The notes beneath the pieces were generated by a model. The model saw nothing but the letters and a program-made list of their open reading frames with translations, did no database searches and was not told where the DNA came from. Shown piece after piece: positions 12,182 to 22,684 of a stretch of DNA of 64,000 bases. Numbering within the stretch: position 1 is the first letter of the stretch; each line of letters opens with the position of its first letter. Source of the stretch: Panicum virgatum (Eukaryota; Streptophyta; Magnoliopsida; Poales; Poaceae). A program made the translations under genes and the position numbers. The stretch spans positions 58,868,951 to 58,932,950 of the forward strand of contig NC_053138.1 of assembly GCF_016808335.1 (NCBI RefSeq). Reading direction: 5' to 3'.

Positions 12182-12898
12182 CGATTCCCATCCTCAAGGC
12201 TGTCAGCCAACAACAGCCTTTATAGTCCAGGCTTCACGGGTTACGCGGGCTCCGGCCCAGATAACAAGCATGGCACAACGGCCCAATGCGCTTTACATCC
12301 TGATGAAAGGTCCACAAGGGACATGAGTCCAGCTTGAGGACCTCTAGCTGGAGCAATAGAGTATCGCCGATGGAAATCACAACTAGACAAAGATGCCGGC
12401 ATACCGAACCATTGCACCAATAGTTGGATACACGACGGTGCTGTGGGCGCCCCAAGGCGACCATTGGCGCGCCCTCCGTAGATTCCTCGCCGTCGATCTA
12501 AGGCTGAGGCTGCCGCGCGCGCCGCTGGCCAACACGGCGCGCTTGTTGGCGGCCTCCTTCGTCACGCCGCCGCCTCCCCTGCCGTGGTGACGCTCCGGCG
12601 CAGGCTCTTCGAGCTCGTGCTCAACGTGATGCCGCGCGCTCACCGGCGCGCAGGGCCACCGCGCCGACGTGCGCGGGTTCCAAGAGGCCTTCGAGGAGAG
12701 CTTCACGGCGAGCGGCGCGCCCGGGATCGGGGACTTCTACCCGGCGCTGCGGTGGGTCGACCGGCTGTTGGAGGGTAGAAAACCCCGATCCAGGGAACGG
12801 CACGCGGCCGGCCTGCGGAGAGGACGCACGGGCGGCCTACTGCACGGGCGCGGGCTGCCTACGGCATTGGCGAGGGCACGCGGCGGCCAGGCTTGGGG
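12182..12898 (+). repeat. inverted duplication arm B (P450-containing)
   Basis: This stretch is the reverse complement of 18040-18756 at high identity, with two 6-bp indels (around 12502 and 12855). In the inverted copy it is contiguous with the sequence homologous to 3272-3681, so the two parts were one block before the transposon inserted. Homology stops at 12898, where AT-rich DNA begins. Confidence 0.85.
12428..12775 (+). pseudogene. CYP81-type P450 exon fragment, copy 1
   Basis: Readings in changing frames match the middle of CYP81 exon 1: [17 protein letters not shown] (compare [17 protein letters not shown] in the gene at 22685-24983), then RLFELVLNVM, then FQEAFEESFTASGAPGIGDF and [10 protein letters not shown]. 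Stops and frameshifts break it. It has no start, no I-helix and no haem-binding part. It is inside the inverted duplication and has a mirror copy at 18170-18515. Confidence 0.85.
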
Positions 12899-13260
12899 TA
12901 TATCATAAATATAATAATATATATATTTATACTCTTTATAGGCATGTGTTTATTATATATATAAATATTAATGGATCATTAATAAATATGTGGTTGTGAT
13001 TAAATAAATATATTATGTATAATGTTTACAATATTTTATATATTTAATATATATATATATGTAAATGAACTAATAATATTATATATATATATATATTATG
13101 CAATCGTATACAATTAATAATATTGTTAGAATTTATTAATAATATATATAAATATATAAATAATAATTATTTAAATATTTAACAATTTATATGTATACAT
13201 ATATATATATATTTAAATAATATACATGTAAATATTTAAATAGTTTGATAGTTTGATCTC
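12899..13260. other. AT-rich stretch
   Basis: The stretch consists almost wholly of TATATA and AATAAT runs, with no gene. It separates the inverted-duplication arm from the 3' end of the P450 pseudogene. Confidence 0.6.
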
Positions 13261-13269
13261 ACTATGTTT

Positions 13270-13962
13270 ATGTTGAAGCACAGAGCATGCACTCGACGAA
13301 CTTTCGGGGTTGGCAGACAGCTGACAATGGCGTCTCCACCACCTTCGGACATGTCGATCACACCACCTTCACCGATATCCCACTCAAAGCACTGCACGAG
13401 TGCTGCCAGTGTCAAGCTAACGAGACGCATTGCTAGCCCCTCGCCGGGGCACCGCCTCCGTCCAAGCCCAAATGGCATCAAGGGCGTGGTGACCGCGGTC
13501 ACCGCACCGGCGTCCAAGAATCTCTCGGGCCTGAACTCCTCGGGTGTGTCCCAGAGATTGGGATCCCGCTGGATCGCCCAAGCGTTCGCGAGGACCATCG
13601 TGCCGCGGCGAACGTCAAACCCACTGACGGTGCAGTCCTCCATGGCCTCATGTGCTGGGATGATCGGTGCGACGGGGTATAGCCGGAGGGTCTCCTTGAC
13701 CACGCATTGCAAATATGGGAGGTTGGCAATGTCCGACTCCTCCACCATCCGTGCAGTGCCGACATTGGCATCTACCTCAGACCTCACCTTCCGCATCACT
13801 TCCGGGTGTGTTAGCAGCAGCACCATTGCCCATTCGGTAGTTAGCGCCGACGTGTCGGTCCCGGCAGAGAGTAGTACCTGTTGATGTGTCACCATGGAGA
13901 TTGCAATCATGCATGTAACAATGGGCCAAACACCATGTTGGCGCGGCGCAACGAAGACTGAT

Positions 13963-14013
<51 letters not shown>

Positions 14014-14899
14014 CTCACCAAGACGATGCCTTTGATGACAGTGTCAGTGTAGTACTCGGGATCAGTTTCTTGCAGCGACAGGAGCTCGTCAATGATGCTT
14101 TTCTTCTCCGTGTCTCTCCGCCACTACCGGCGTCGCGCCTTCGCCGTTGATCGTCGACGAGACCGCCGACGAACGCGTCGCGTCTCGCCTGAAGATGCAC
14201 CAGCGCTGCGTCGACGCCGCGCAGGCGGTCCACCCACCGCAGCGCCGGGAAGAAATCCCCGACGCTGGTCGCGCCGCTCGCCGCGAACGTCTCCTCGACG
14301 ATCTCCTGGAACCTGCGCGAGTCGGCGCGGCTAGCGCGCTCCCCGTGACCGCGCGCAGCATGACGTTGAGCACCAGCTCGAAGAGCCGGGGCCGGAGCGC
14401 CGCCGACGCCGCGGAGCAGGCTCCCGACAAGCGCGGCGAGGCGGGACGCCGAAAAGATCTCCACGGCGAGGAACCGGCGGACGGCGCGCCAGTGGCCGCC
14501 GTGGGGCGTCTACACCACCGTCGTGTACCCGTACCCGAGCCGCTCGCCCGCCAGCAGCCGCGGCCGGCCTGCCAGCGCGGCGTCGCGCGCGGTGAAGAAC
14601 TCCTCGGCCGCGCCGTGCGCGGACACCAGCAGCGCCCGCCGCGCGCCCAGGCGCAGCGACAGGACCGGCGCCGCGGCCCCGCCGGCCCCGGAGCCCTGCG
14701 CGGCGGCGAGCGCGGCCAGAGAGCGGTGCAGCGGCTTGCCGAGCAGGTGGAGGTGCCCGAGCAGCGGGCGCGACGGCGGCCTCGGCGCGACGTTGCCGCA
14801 CCGCCGACCTCGCCTGGACAGAACAGCAGAAACGACGATCAGGGAGACGGTGATGGCAAGGAGTAGAAGGAGACTGTCGCCGCTCGCCACCGCGTCCAT
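13270..14899 (-). pseudogene. CYP81-like cytochrome P450, broken
   Basis: Exon 1 runs from ATG 14899 to 14019, exon 2 from 13877 to about 13270, with a GT-AG intron (14018-13878). The N-terminal anchor and proline-rich hinge ([16 protein letters not shown]) are present. Exon 2 keeps [14 protein letters not shown] (ExxR), FRPERF and the haem loop [13 protein letters not shown]. Lesions are TAG where the family has TGG (near 14513, VV*TPHGGHW), compensating frameshifts near 14430 and 14345, a frameshift near 14110 that loses the frame before the donor, and a small deletion with frameshift near 13330 that scrambles the last residues. It is closest to the gene at 22685-24983. Intact relatives are ER-anchored haem monooxygenases. 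Confidence 0.9.
13965..14010. repeat. (GA)23 microsatellite in intron
   Basis: An uninterrupted GA dinucleotide run, read as (TC)n on the coding strand. It begins within 8 bases of the splice donor of the P450 pseudogene. Confidence 0.95.
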
Positions 14900-15858
14900 G
14901 GCTGGCGACCGTGAAGGCCTCACAACTGCCACGTGTAGAGCGGACTCACTCCACCGGGGTCGCAGCGGCGTAGCTGGAGAGGAGATAGGAGTGGTGGGGA
15001 AGAAATAGAGGGGGAAGAAGAGATCTTATCTAGAAGTCTTCCTCAACATCAAGAAATCCCCCGTCTTCCTCCAACGGCAAATACGTGTCAGCCAAGAAGA
15101 TGGCCATGGACCATGGGAGAGTTTTTCTCTCGCGGTGAAGTCAGAGTGCGAGAAAGGCCAGCTACCTGAGCTCAGCCAAGCATCGAAGCAGCGCAAGGTT
15201 GACGATGATTCCGTGAGGGAGGGAGCGTCTGCACGCGTACGGACCTATAGCTCCAACGGTGCCCCCATCCGATATCGGGGGGGGGGGGGGGGGGAGTTAT
15301 AGGGGAAATCCGATCCAACGGTTCCCCTATAGCTCCCCTTATATACGGGGGAGTTGAAACTCTCCCCATATGGGGTGAGTTTTAACTCCTCATACATCTC
15401 TAATCACATTGTTTCTTCACGATATTAATTTTGTTTGAGCCCCGTAACATGATGATAATATGTATTATGACAGTACAAATACTGTATGATTTTTTTAAAA
15501 TTCAAAAATGTTAAATAAATAGTTAGTTAATGAGTGATAGTATATAGGGGGAATAGATATGGGGGAATGGTTGGAGAGGAGTTATAGGGGGAGGAATTTT
15601 TTGGAGGGAGGTAGTAAAATATAGTAAATAGTACGTTTGGGGGGAGTTGGATGGAGGGAATGGTTGGAGATAGCTAGGTTGCGGCGCAGATACCTCCATT
15701 ATTTTCTTTTTCATCGTCGTCATCGAGCTCTAGTTTTCTTACACGTGCCGTCGATCTATTCCATTATGACTGACGGCTAATCTTCTCCATTGTGACAAGC
15801 TAGCTGTTTTTTCTTTTCCTCGAGAGGATCGCGATGCCATCAGTGATCATTAGTTCAA
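14900..15858. other. intergenic, no gene
   Basis: 14900-15190 is the former promoter and leader side of the P450 pseudogene. A run of 18 G lies at 15277-15294. 15290-15680 repeats short words such as GAGTTATAGGGG and GGGAATGGTTGGAGA and may be a MITE remnant. No coding region is supported. Confidence 0.5.
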
Positions 15859-16758
15859 CTAATTTATCAACCCATACTCACGGGCTAGTTAGAGATATAT
15901 AATAATTATCTATCTCACACTCTCTTTAATCAATTAAATATTCTAATTCAATACTGCAAAGATAAATATTTATCATTATATAATTACAATAAATGTGACA
16001 GGTTTAGTTACTAACAATTTTTTCTCACTTTGCATTGCACATCCATATATGTTTGATATGTGTTTAACTGAACACTTTGTTTGAACTATGTGAACAACAT
16101 GAAAATTATATTCTTATCTCTTCTCTTATACACGAATATATGGTGACAAACACATTATGGTTAGTATGTTTATATAAATAATAACATAAATCTTACTGTT
16201 ACTATAATAGGAATAGTAATTTAGACTTTTATATTGATGCGCTTTAAGATTTTATTATAATAACATAATTTTGATTAATATTTGGGGTTTATTTTAATTT
16301 TTTATTATGTTATCATTGGATAATATATATAAAAATTTAGGTGGTCATTTGATATTATTTTATAATGCCATAAGTGGATAATTTATATGAAGATTATGGG
16401 GTTACTTAGATTATTTTTTATAATGGCAGAGGTGAATAATTTAGATACATCTTTAGGGGGTTACTTTAGATTATTTTTTATAATGGCAGGGGAGGGTAAT
16501 TTAGATACATGTCTAGGGGGTTACTTTAGTCTAGGGGGTTACTTTAATCTATTTTCATAATGGCAAAGGTGGGTAATTTATTAAAAAAGATAATAAATCC
16601 AATGTCTATTATGATTAGAGTTGCCGAATTGATTGCCGGATGTTTCTGATTTTTGTGAGAATTTATAGGATTTCTCTATTTTTTAGACTGTCCACCTAGT
16701 ATCCTAGGCGGCTTCACCTAGAGGCTTCAAAAAAAGCCTCCAATTAGTAATAGTAAGA
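15859..16758 (-). mobile_element. Helitron-like element, small and decayed
   Basis: On the minus strand the 5' end reads A then TCTTACTATTACTAATTGG at 16758, a typical grass Helitron start. A possible 3' end is the CCC/GGG hairpin at about 15871-15884, an 8-base spacer, TTAG and then T (15859). The interior has repeated GGGGGTTACTTTAG and TTTATAATGGCA words (16350-16570). There is no Rep/helicase coding, so it would be non-autonomous. The 3' end is the weak point; an alternative CTAG lies at 15884. Confidence 0.4.
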
Positions 16759-18039
16759 TGATGGGCCGGGCCCCGGGAAAGCGATTATGTAGCCGCTGGC
16801 TCTCTGTTTTTTTTTAAAAAAACTTCTAGATTTGTGTTTATTTTTAACTTTTTTTAAGGGATGGACGTTTGGACATCATACCTTATATTTAAACAAATCA
16901 TATTCTAAATCTTTTATGTGATTATTACTTATATGCATTTACATATCTTTGGAGTTAAATTAGTATAAGATCCTCTAAACTATACTAACATTTAATCGGC
17001 ACAAATTATGAAACATTTTATTTTTAGGTATATTCTAAAATATTTAGTTAACAAAAAATACAATGACCTTAATCATTCTGTAAATGGTTGAAAACCCAGA
17101 AGCACAACTTGTAAAAGGGTGAGTGTGCGTGCGTTGTGACTTGTGAGTGTCTGAGTTGTACTGTATAATTTATAAAAAAAAAGAGGAGAGAAAAAGTCTT
17201 AACATTTCATTAGAGAGCGTGGTTACTAAATTATAACAATTTAAATATTTGAGCATGAAAGCAGAAACATGTACAAGAAGTAAAAAAATCTATTAGAGGC
17301 TGTGCTTAACTAGTTGTAATAATTCGATTTTTTAATGTTGAAAGCACAACCCATTCCTGATATGCATGGCCTGACCGATCGCTGAGTAGTATTCTTACAG
17401 GGCTATTGGGTTCTTACACCTACTTTAATCATGAATTGTGATTTTATCCTGATTTTTTGCAACTTTGTGATTTTACCCCTAGTTTTTAAAAATAAAGGTA
17501 GAGTTTACTCCTAACTAGACTTAACAACGTAAAATCGGCTGGTAAAAGACGAGTTTACCTTTGCGCTTTTGCCCCTATTATGAACACTTTATGATTTTAC
17601 TCCATTTTGACATTAAACCATATGACTCTAAATAATTTTTCACGTGCTTGCTTCTTCCTCGTGGTCTTCTTCTTCCTCGGTCTCACACCCCCTTCGCTCC
17701 CCTTGACGCTGCCACCAATTCACATGCCATGGCTCGCCGGGCACCGCACTAGCTCCGGCCAGCTTCGTGAACAGCGTGGCGGCGAGCTCCCCCGACGGCC
17801 CCAGCTTGGACAGCTTCCCCACGGGACCCACAAGAGGAGCAATCCATCTGAAACCCCAAATTCAAACAAAATTACGGAAGGGGGCTGACCCAGGGCCTTG
17901 GACGGTGAACTCGCTGGACGCAATGCGCGCCGCCAGCTCGGCCGGACACCACCTCTGCTCTGCTCCTCAAGGGCCGGGCACGGGGAAAAGCTAGACCTGC
18001 TGCCTGCACGCGCGCTCTTGCTGCAAGCTCGCCGTGCGC
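16759..18039. other. intergenic with unrecognised GC-rich piece
   Basis: 16759-17600 is AT-rich without a gene. 17640-18039 is GC-rich and has short open frames on both strands. On the minus strand one reading includes GELAATLFTKLAGASAVPG (about 17740-17800), which could be part of a captured exon, but I recognise no family. Confidence 0.4.
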
Positions 18040-18756
18040 CCCCAAGCCTGGCCGCCGCGTGACCTCGCCGATGCCGTAGGCAGCCCGCGCCCTCGCCCGT
18101 GCCACAGGCCGCCCGTGCGTCCTCTCCGCAGGCCGGCCGCGTGCCGTTCCCTGGATCGGGGTTTTCTACCCTCCAACAGCCGGTCGACCCACCGCAGCGC
18201 CGGGTAGAAGTCCCCGATCCCGGGCGCGCCGCTCGCCGTGAAGCTCTCCTCGAAGGCCTCTTGGAACCCGCGCACGTCGGCGCGGTGGCCCTGCGCGCCG
18301 GTGAGCGCGCGGCATCACGTTGAGCACGAGCTCGAAGAGCCTGCGCCGGAGCGTCACCACGGCAGGGGAGGCGGCGGCGTGACGAAGGAGGCCGCCAACA
18401 AGCGCGCCGTGTTGGCCAGCGGCGCGCGCGGCAGCCTTAGATCGACGGCGAGGAATCTACGGAGGGCGCGCCAATGGTCGCCTTGGGGCGCCCACAGCAC
18501 CGTCGTGTATCCAACTATTGGTGCAATGGTTCGGTATGCCGGCATCTTTGTCTAGTTGTGATTTCCATCGGCGATACTCTATTGCTCCAGCTAGAGGTCC
18601 TCAAGCTGGACTCATGTCCCTTGTGGACCTTTCATCAGGATGTAAAGCGCATTGGGCCGTTGTGCCATGCTTGTTATCTGGGCCGGAGCCCGCGTAACCC
18701 GTGAAGCCTGGATTATAAAGGCTGTTGTTGGCTGACCGCCTTGAGGATGGAATCGA
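18040..18756 (-). repeat. inverted duplication arm B' (P450-containing)
   Basis: This is the mirror copy of 12182-12898. It continues without interruption into 18757-19153, the homologue of 3272-3681, so it shows the block as it was before the outer transposon inserted in the other copy. Confidence 0.85.
18170..18515 (-). pseudogene. CYP81-type P450 exon fragment, copy 2
   Basis: This fragment is nearly identical to 12428-12775 in opposite orientation and shows the same CYP81 exon 1 pieces ([37 protein letters not shown]). It has the same kinds of frame damage, so it was already broken when duplicated. Confidence 0.85.
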
Positions 18757-19153
18757 ATACTGAAACCTGTTCCCTTCGTTCCCCTGTTCTTCTTGCTCTA
18801 CTTCTTCCCCGTTCCTCTTCGATTCTTCCTTGTTCCCCTCTTGCTGTTCCGACTGCCCGAGCAGGACCGTGACAGAAACGCTCGATTCCTGTGTTTCAAG
18901 CTGGCGTGGCCCGAGGTGTACGGTTGCATGAGCAGAGCATGGTCGGAGCGGTTATCCAAGAAACCAAACAACTTGAACATGTATCTGCTTTCTGCTGAGC
19001 CTGTCCAATGGAGATGCAGGCAACCAAACGTGCTCTTAGGTGGGGCTTGCGGGGTTGGTCTGTGTGTATAAATAATCGAACAAATTTTTCTCTAAAAAAT
19101 CCCTCCCAATCAATATAGATTGAAGGGGATTATTTTGAATGAGTCCGTTAAGG
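18757..19153 (-). repeat. inverted duplication arm A'
   Basis: Reverse-complement homologue of 3272-3681. The complement of 18756-18764 (TTCAGTATT) is the undisturbed target site used by the transposon at 3682-12172. Confidence 0.75.
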
Positions 19154-20069
19154 TGTTGGCGCAAATCTAGGGCTAACACACCATGCACTCGAACGTGCAG
19201 CGAGCAACGGCACACGTTGTAGTGCCGATACTCAGACCGGTCAGACCGGTGGTCGCGGGACAGACCGGCAATGAAACAACGATCGTCGTCCGAGAAGGAC
19301 CCATCGGGACAGACGTATGCAGGGTTGTTCTAGGGTTGGCAGACCACCTAGGACGCCCTCAATCGACGCAGAACGAAGGAGGAAGAACAAATAGTAGATT
19401 GGAAAAGTTAGGGCAAACAGAAAAGATAAAAAGATAAAAGTTGTATTTTCAATCGATTGGTACCCTCAATCGGCCGTGGCCCTTTATATTTATAAGATGG
19501 GGATGTCTTGTCCCCCACAAGAAATCCTTTTTACAGACAGAAACTTATGAAATAATTCAATTATACTAGGACTCCGTGGACCGGTCTGACCGCTCTTGCC
19601 TACCGATCAGACCGATCGGACTTTGCTGGACCGGCTACAGGGCACAGACCGGTCAGACCGGCGATGAAAGAACAATCGTCGCCCGAGAAGGACCCATTGG
19701 GACAGAAGCGCAGGGTTGTTCTAGGGTTGGCAGACAACCTAGGACACCCTCAATCGATATAGAACGAAGGAGGAACAACAAATAGTAGATTGAAAAAGTT
19801 AGGACAAACAGAAAAGACAAAAAGATAAAAGTTGTATTTTTGATCGATTGGTATCTTTAATCGGCCGTGGCCCTTTATATTTATAAGGTGGGGAGGTCTT
19901 GCCCTGCAATAAATCTTCTTTACAGATAGAAACCTATGAAACAATTTAATTACACTCGACCGGTCGGACTCTGCCGGACCGGCTACAGGGCACAGGCCGG
20001 TCAGACCACTTGACAGCACCGGTCTCTAGCCCAGCCTGATCGGTTTAGTGCCAATTTTAGTTGCCAACA
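19154..20069 (-). mobile_element. solo LTR with internal tandem duplication
   Basis: The stretch starts TGTTGGCGC and ends GTTGCCAACA, perfect TGTTGG...CCAACA LTR ends, and is flanked by TAAGG (19149-19153) and TAAGA (20070-20074), a near 5-bp target duplication. It contains a duplication of about 393 bp (19256-19570 and 19650-19960, both with the CGTGGCCCTTTATATTTATAAG promoter-like segment). ACCGGTCAGACCGGT motifs recur. No internal retrotransposon proteins are nearby, as expected for a solo LTR. It probably lies in minus orientation. Confidence 0.7.
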
Positions 20070-22684
20070 TAAGATAAGGCCGAGGAATCTTGGGGAAGCC
20101 ACAGATCATTGAACGTTAATATTCGCTCCCTTGTCCCTCTATGTGGACTTTTCATTTGCTAGCAGACAATGCAAATAAACTAAATAAAAAGAAGACAAGG
20201 ATGATGACCTGCTGTTTATGTGGCCGGTCAGTACTGCTGGCATCACATAATGCATGCACATATGGTTGGTGATCGGCTGACGGCTGATCGCCCAACTAAC
20301 TTGCGACGCATAACATATACTACTACTGCCGATCCGATCATCTTCCCTCCCTCAGACGTCTCCGTTTAGATCGAGCCCCTCCTCCTCCCTGCCAGTCTAC
20401 CAGGCATGCATGAATTCACTTGGAGAGAGAGCGTCGCCCTAGCTCGGCCCTCTCCCGGCCGGCCTCTTGTTGCAGTTGCAGCTAGCCATGAGCGCACCTT
20501 CTCGCCTCCCTCCTTGCGTTGCTGCGCGCTAGCTGCCGCGCCGGCTTGGCTTCGGGGTTGCTGGGGGATATATCCTCCGGTGAGCCACCGGCCGCCGAGG
20601 CGGCGGCCTGAGGCCTGAGCGGTGCTGGGGAAGACGACCGGCGGGTCAGAGACCCGGCTAGGGCGTGCGAAGCTGCCGAAGTAGCACGGCGGTGACTCCA
20701 GGAGTCGCCGGATACGGAGAAGACGGCGACGGCGTGTGATGCTGCTGCTTGACCCCAGCTCCGGTATTGTGCCACTCAACCACCCAATGCATATAGGTGT
20801 TGAACCATACAGAATGCTGTATACATGGGCCGGCAGCCCATAAAAGCAATGCAGGATGGGCCTGCCATCATTTGTTGTTTTGGGCTGTTGCATTGGGTGA
20901 TACTTTTCTTTTCGTTGGCGCGGGATCTGGTTTGGGTGGGAGAAGTTCGACGACCGGTAGTTTCAAATGTTCGGAGTTACATGTGTGATTGGTAGTCAAG
21001 TTATTACACAAGGCTTATCTGCGACGTGACTGCACCCAATCACACGCGCTGCCCCGAGTAGCGCCCCCGGTGGTCACCCTCCGGTCACCTTGCGAGGGAG
21101 ACGACGTAGGGGAGGGGCGCGCAAATATTAGGAGTCGCCTGGTTGACTGGCAGTCAAACCATCACGCAAGATCCAATAACTATTTTTTGTTTTAGAACAA
21201 TTTTTTTTTGTTCCCAAACAAATTTTTTGTATTGCTGGATCAAGTAAAAAATTATTCTGAAACAAAAAATTATTTTGGAACAAATTTGACTGGATTACAC
21301 ATGTAGACCGATTTGTTAGACTAGTTTAGGCTCAAATATAAAATCTGGGATAAAAGGGGCTAGTTTGACAAGTTTGCTGGGGTCACACGGTGACCCAGCA
21401 GGGCCCGAGGGGCGGGGGAGCATCCAGATTTGCCCGCCTATGCCTAAATGAAAAATCTTATTATTGGTGCACAAATGGAAGGATCACTCCAAAGAGCAGA
21501 TGGCTCAAAGTCGTCAGGGGCTAGGCTGGATCATCGCATCAAAATCCCCCCATCACCCCCTGAGAAGGATTGAGTGATTGACTGCATACGGAAGATAAAA
21601 ATTGAACTGACCTTCTTTGATATCTGAATCATACTGGCTCCGGTGTTAAGTAGTCCAGGTTGGATTTCTAGGTCAAGCATTCATAGAAAACAGTTTATCA
21701 TACTTCCATGGAATCTTTTTAGCGATGATTGAATTTGAAACATAAATTTTACTTGTATGACAATGAGAGAATAGGAAGCTACAATAATGTATAACTTGCA
21801 TGATAGAGCCGACTCAGTTTTCATATAATATGTACCTGATTATTTTCACTATTGATATCGAGAAATGCATTATAGCATAGATACATATGGAAGAGAAGAA
21901 CGGAACTGACCTCTGTTGATATTTGATGCAGTAACCATTATTGGATTCATTTTGACTCAGTGTCAAGTCCATGTTGGAATAATGCTTGGTTCACCACAAC
22001 TGGAAACCGAAATTTCCTTATATGCCAGAAATCGTTAGGGATATAGGGAAAACCGTCAAGAAAATTAATTCTAACGGAAAACTGACAGGAAAATCCCAAC
22101 AGGGATAAAGTGTCAGAAATTACAATTGCTTGTCGGTTTAACGATGAAATAATTTCCCTAATGGGACTTTTATGTGTGGAGACTCACAAGAAAATCTGGA
22201 TCTGTCATATTAAAAATTTGTCTAGAATCATTTCACCTTACCGGCAGGGAAATTCTATCGGTTCCTCATTAGTGTTATTAATTTATCCTTGACGGAAGTC
22301 TACTGATAGAAAAATTGACAAATCGTCGGACAAAAAATTGAGTTATTTCCTCTCGGGCACAACCGACAAGGTTTTCTAGTTATTCTGTTGACTATAGCAT
22401 TTCAGGCACTCATATAACATTTTGTAGTATTAGTATTGCAACAAATATTCAGGCTCAAAATAACATTATATGGTTCATAATTTCACATCACTAGCATCTA
22501 GATTACAAAGCTAGAGTCCAACCAAATACGATGACAATGCAACTAGATACACAAATGTCTTAACCATCACTACATAGAATTGACAAGTACAAATATCACT
22601 ACAAATATCATGTATTATTGAACAGCTTGAAGTTCACCATCACCCAATTCTCTGTTTATTCTTCAGAAGTCTATGTTCAGCTCC
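20070..22684. other. intergenic, no supported gene
   Basis: The minus-strand open frame 20893-20366 (175 codons) is GC-biased and shows no known domain. 21180-21290 repeats TTTTTTGTT/AACAAAAAATTATT words in inverted arrangement, like a MITE. 22020-22400 has repeated short words around GACAGGAAAATC and GGCAGGGAAATTC and may be a transposon remnant. Nothing coding can be supported. Confidence 0.45.

Noticed and set aside
15859..15890. CTAG at 15884 as the Helitron 3' end in plus orientation
   Set aside because: The plus-strand reading lacks a matching 5' start upstream; the minus-strand reading has a good start at 16758, so it was preferred, with low confidence.
20366..20893. 175-codon minus-strand open frame
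   Set aside because: No start context, no domain, and low-complexity composition; not reported as a gene.
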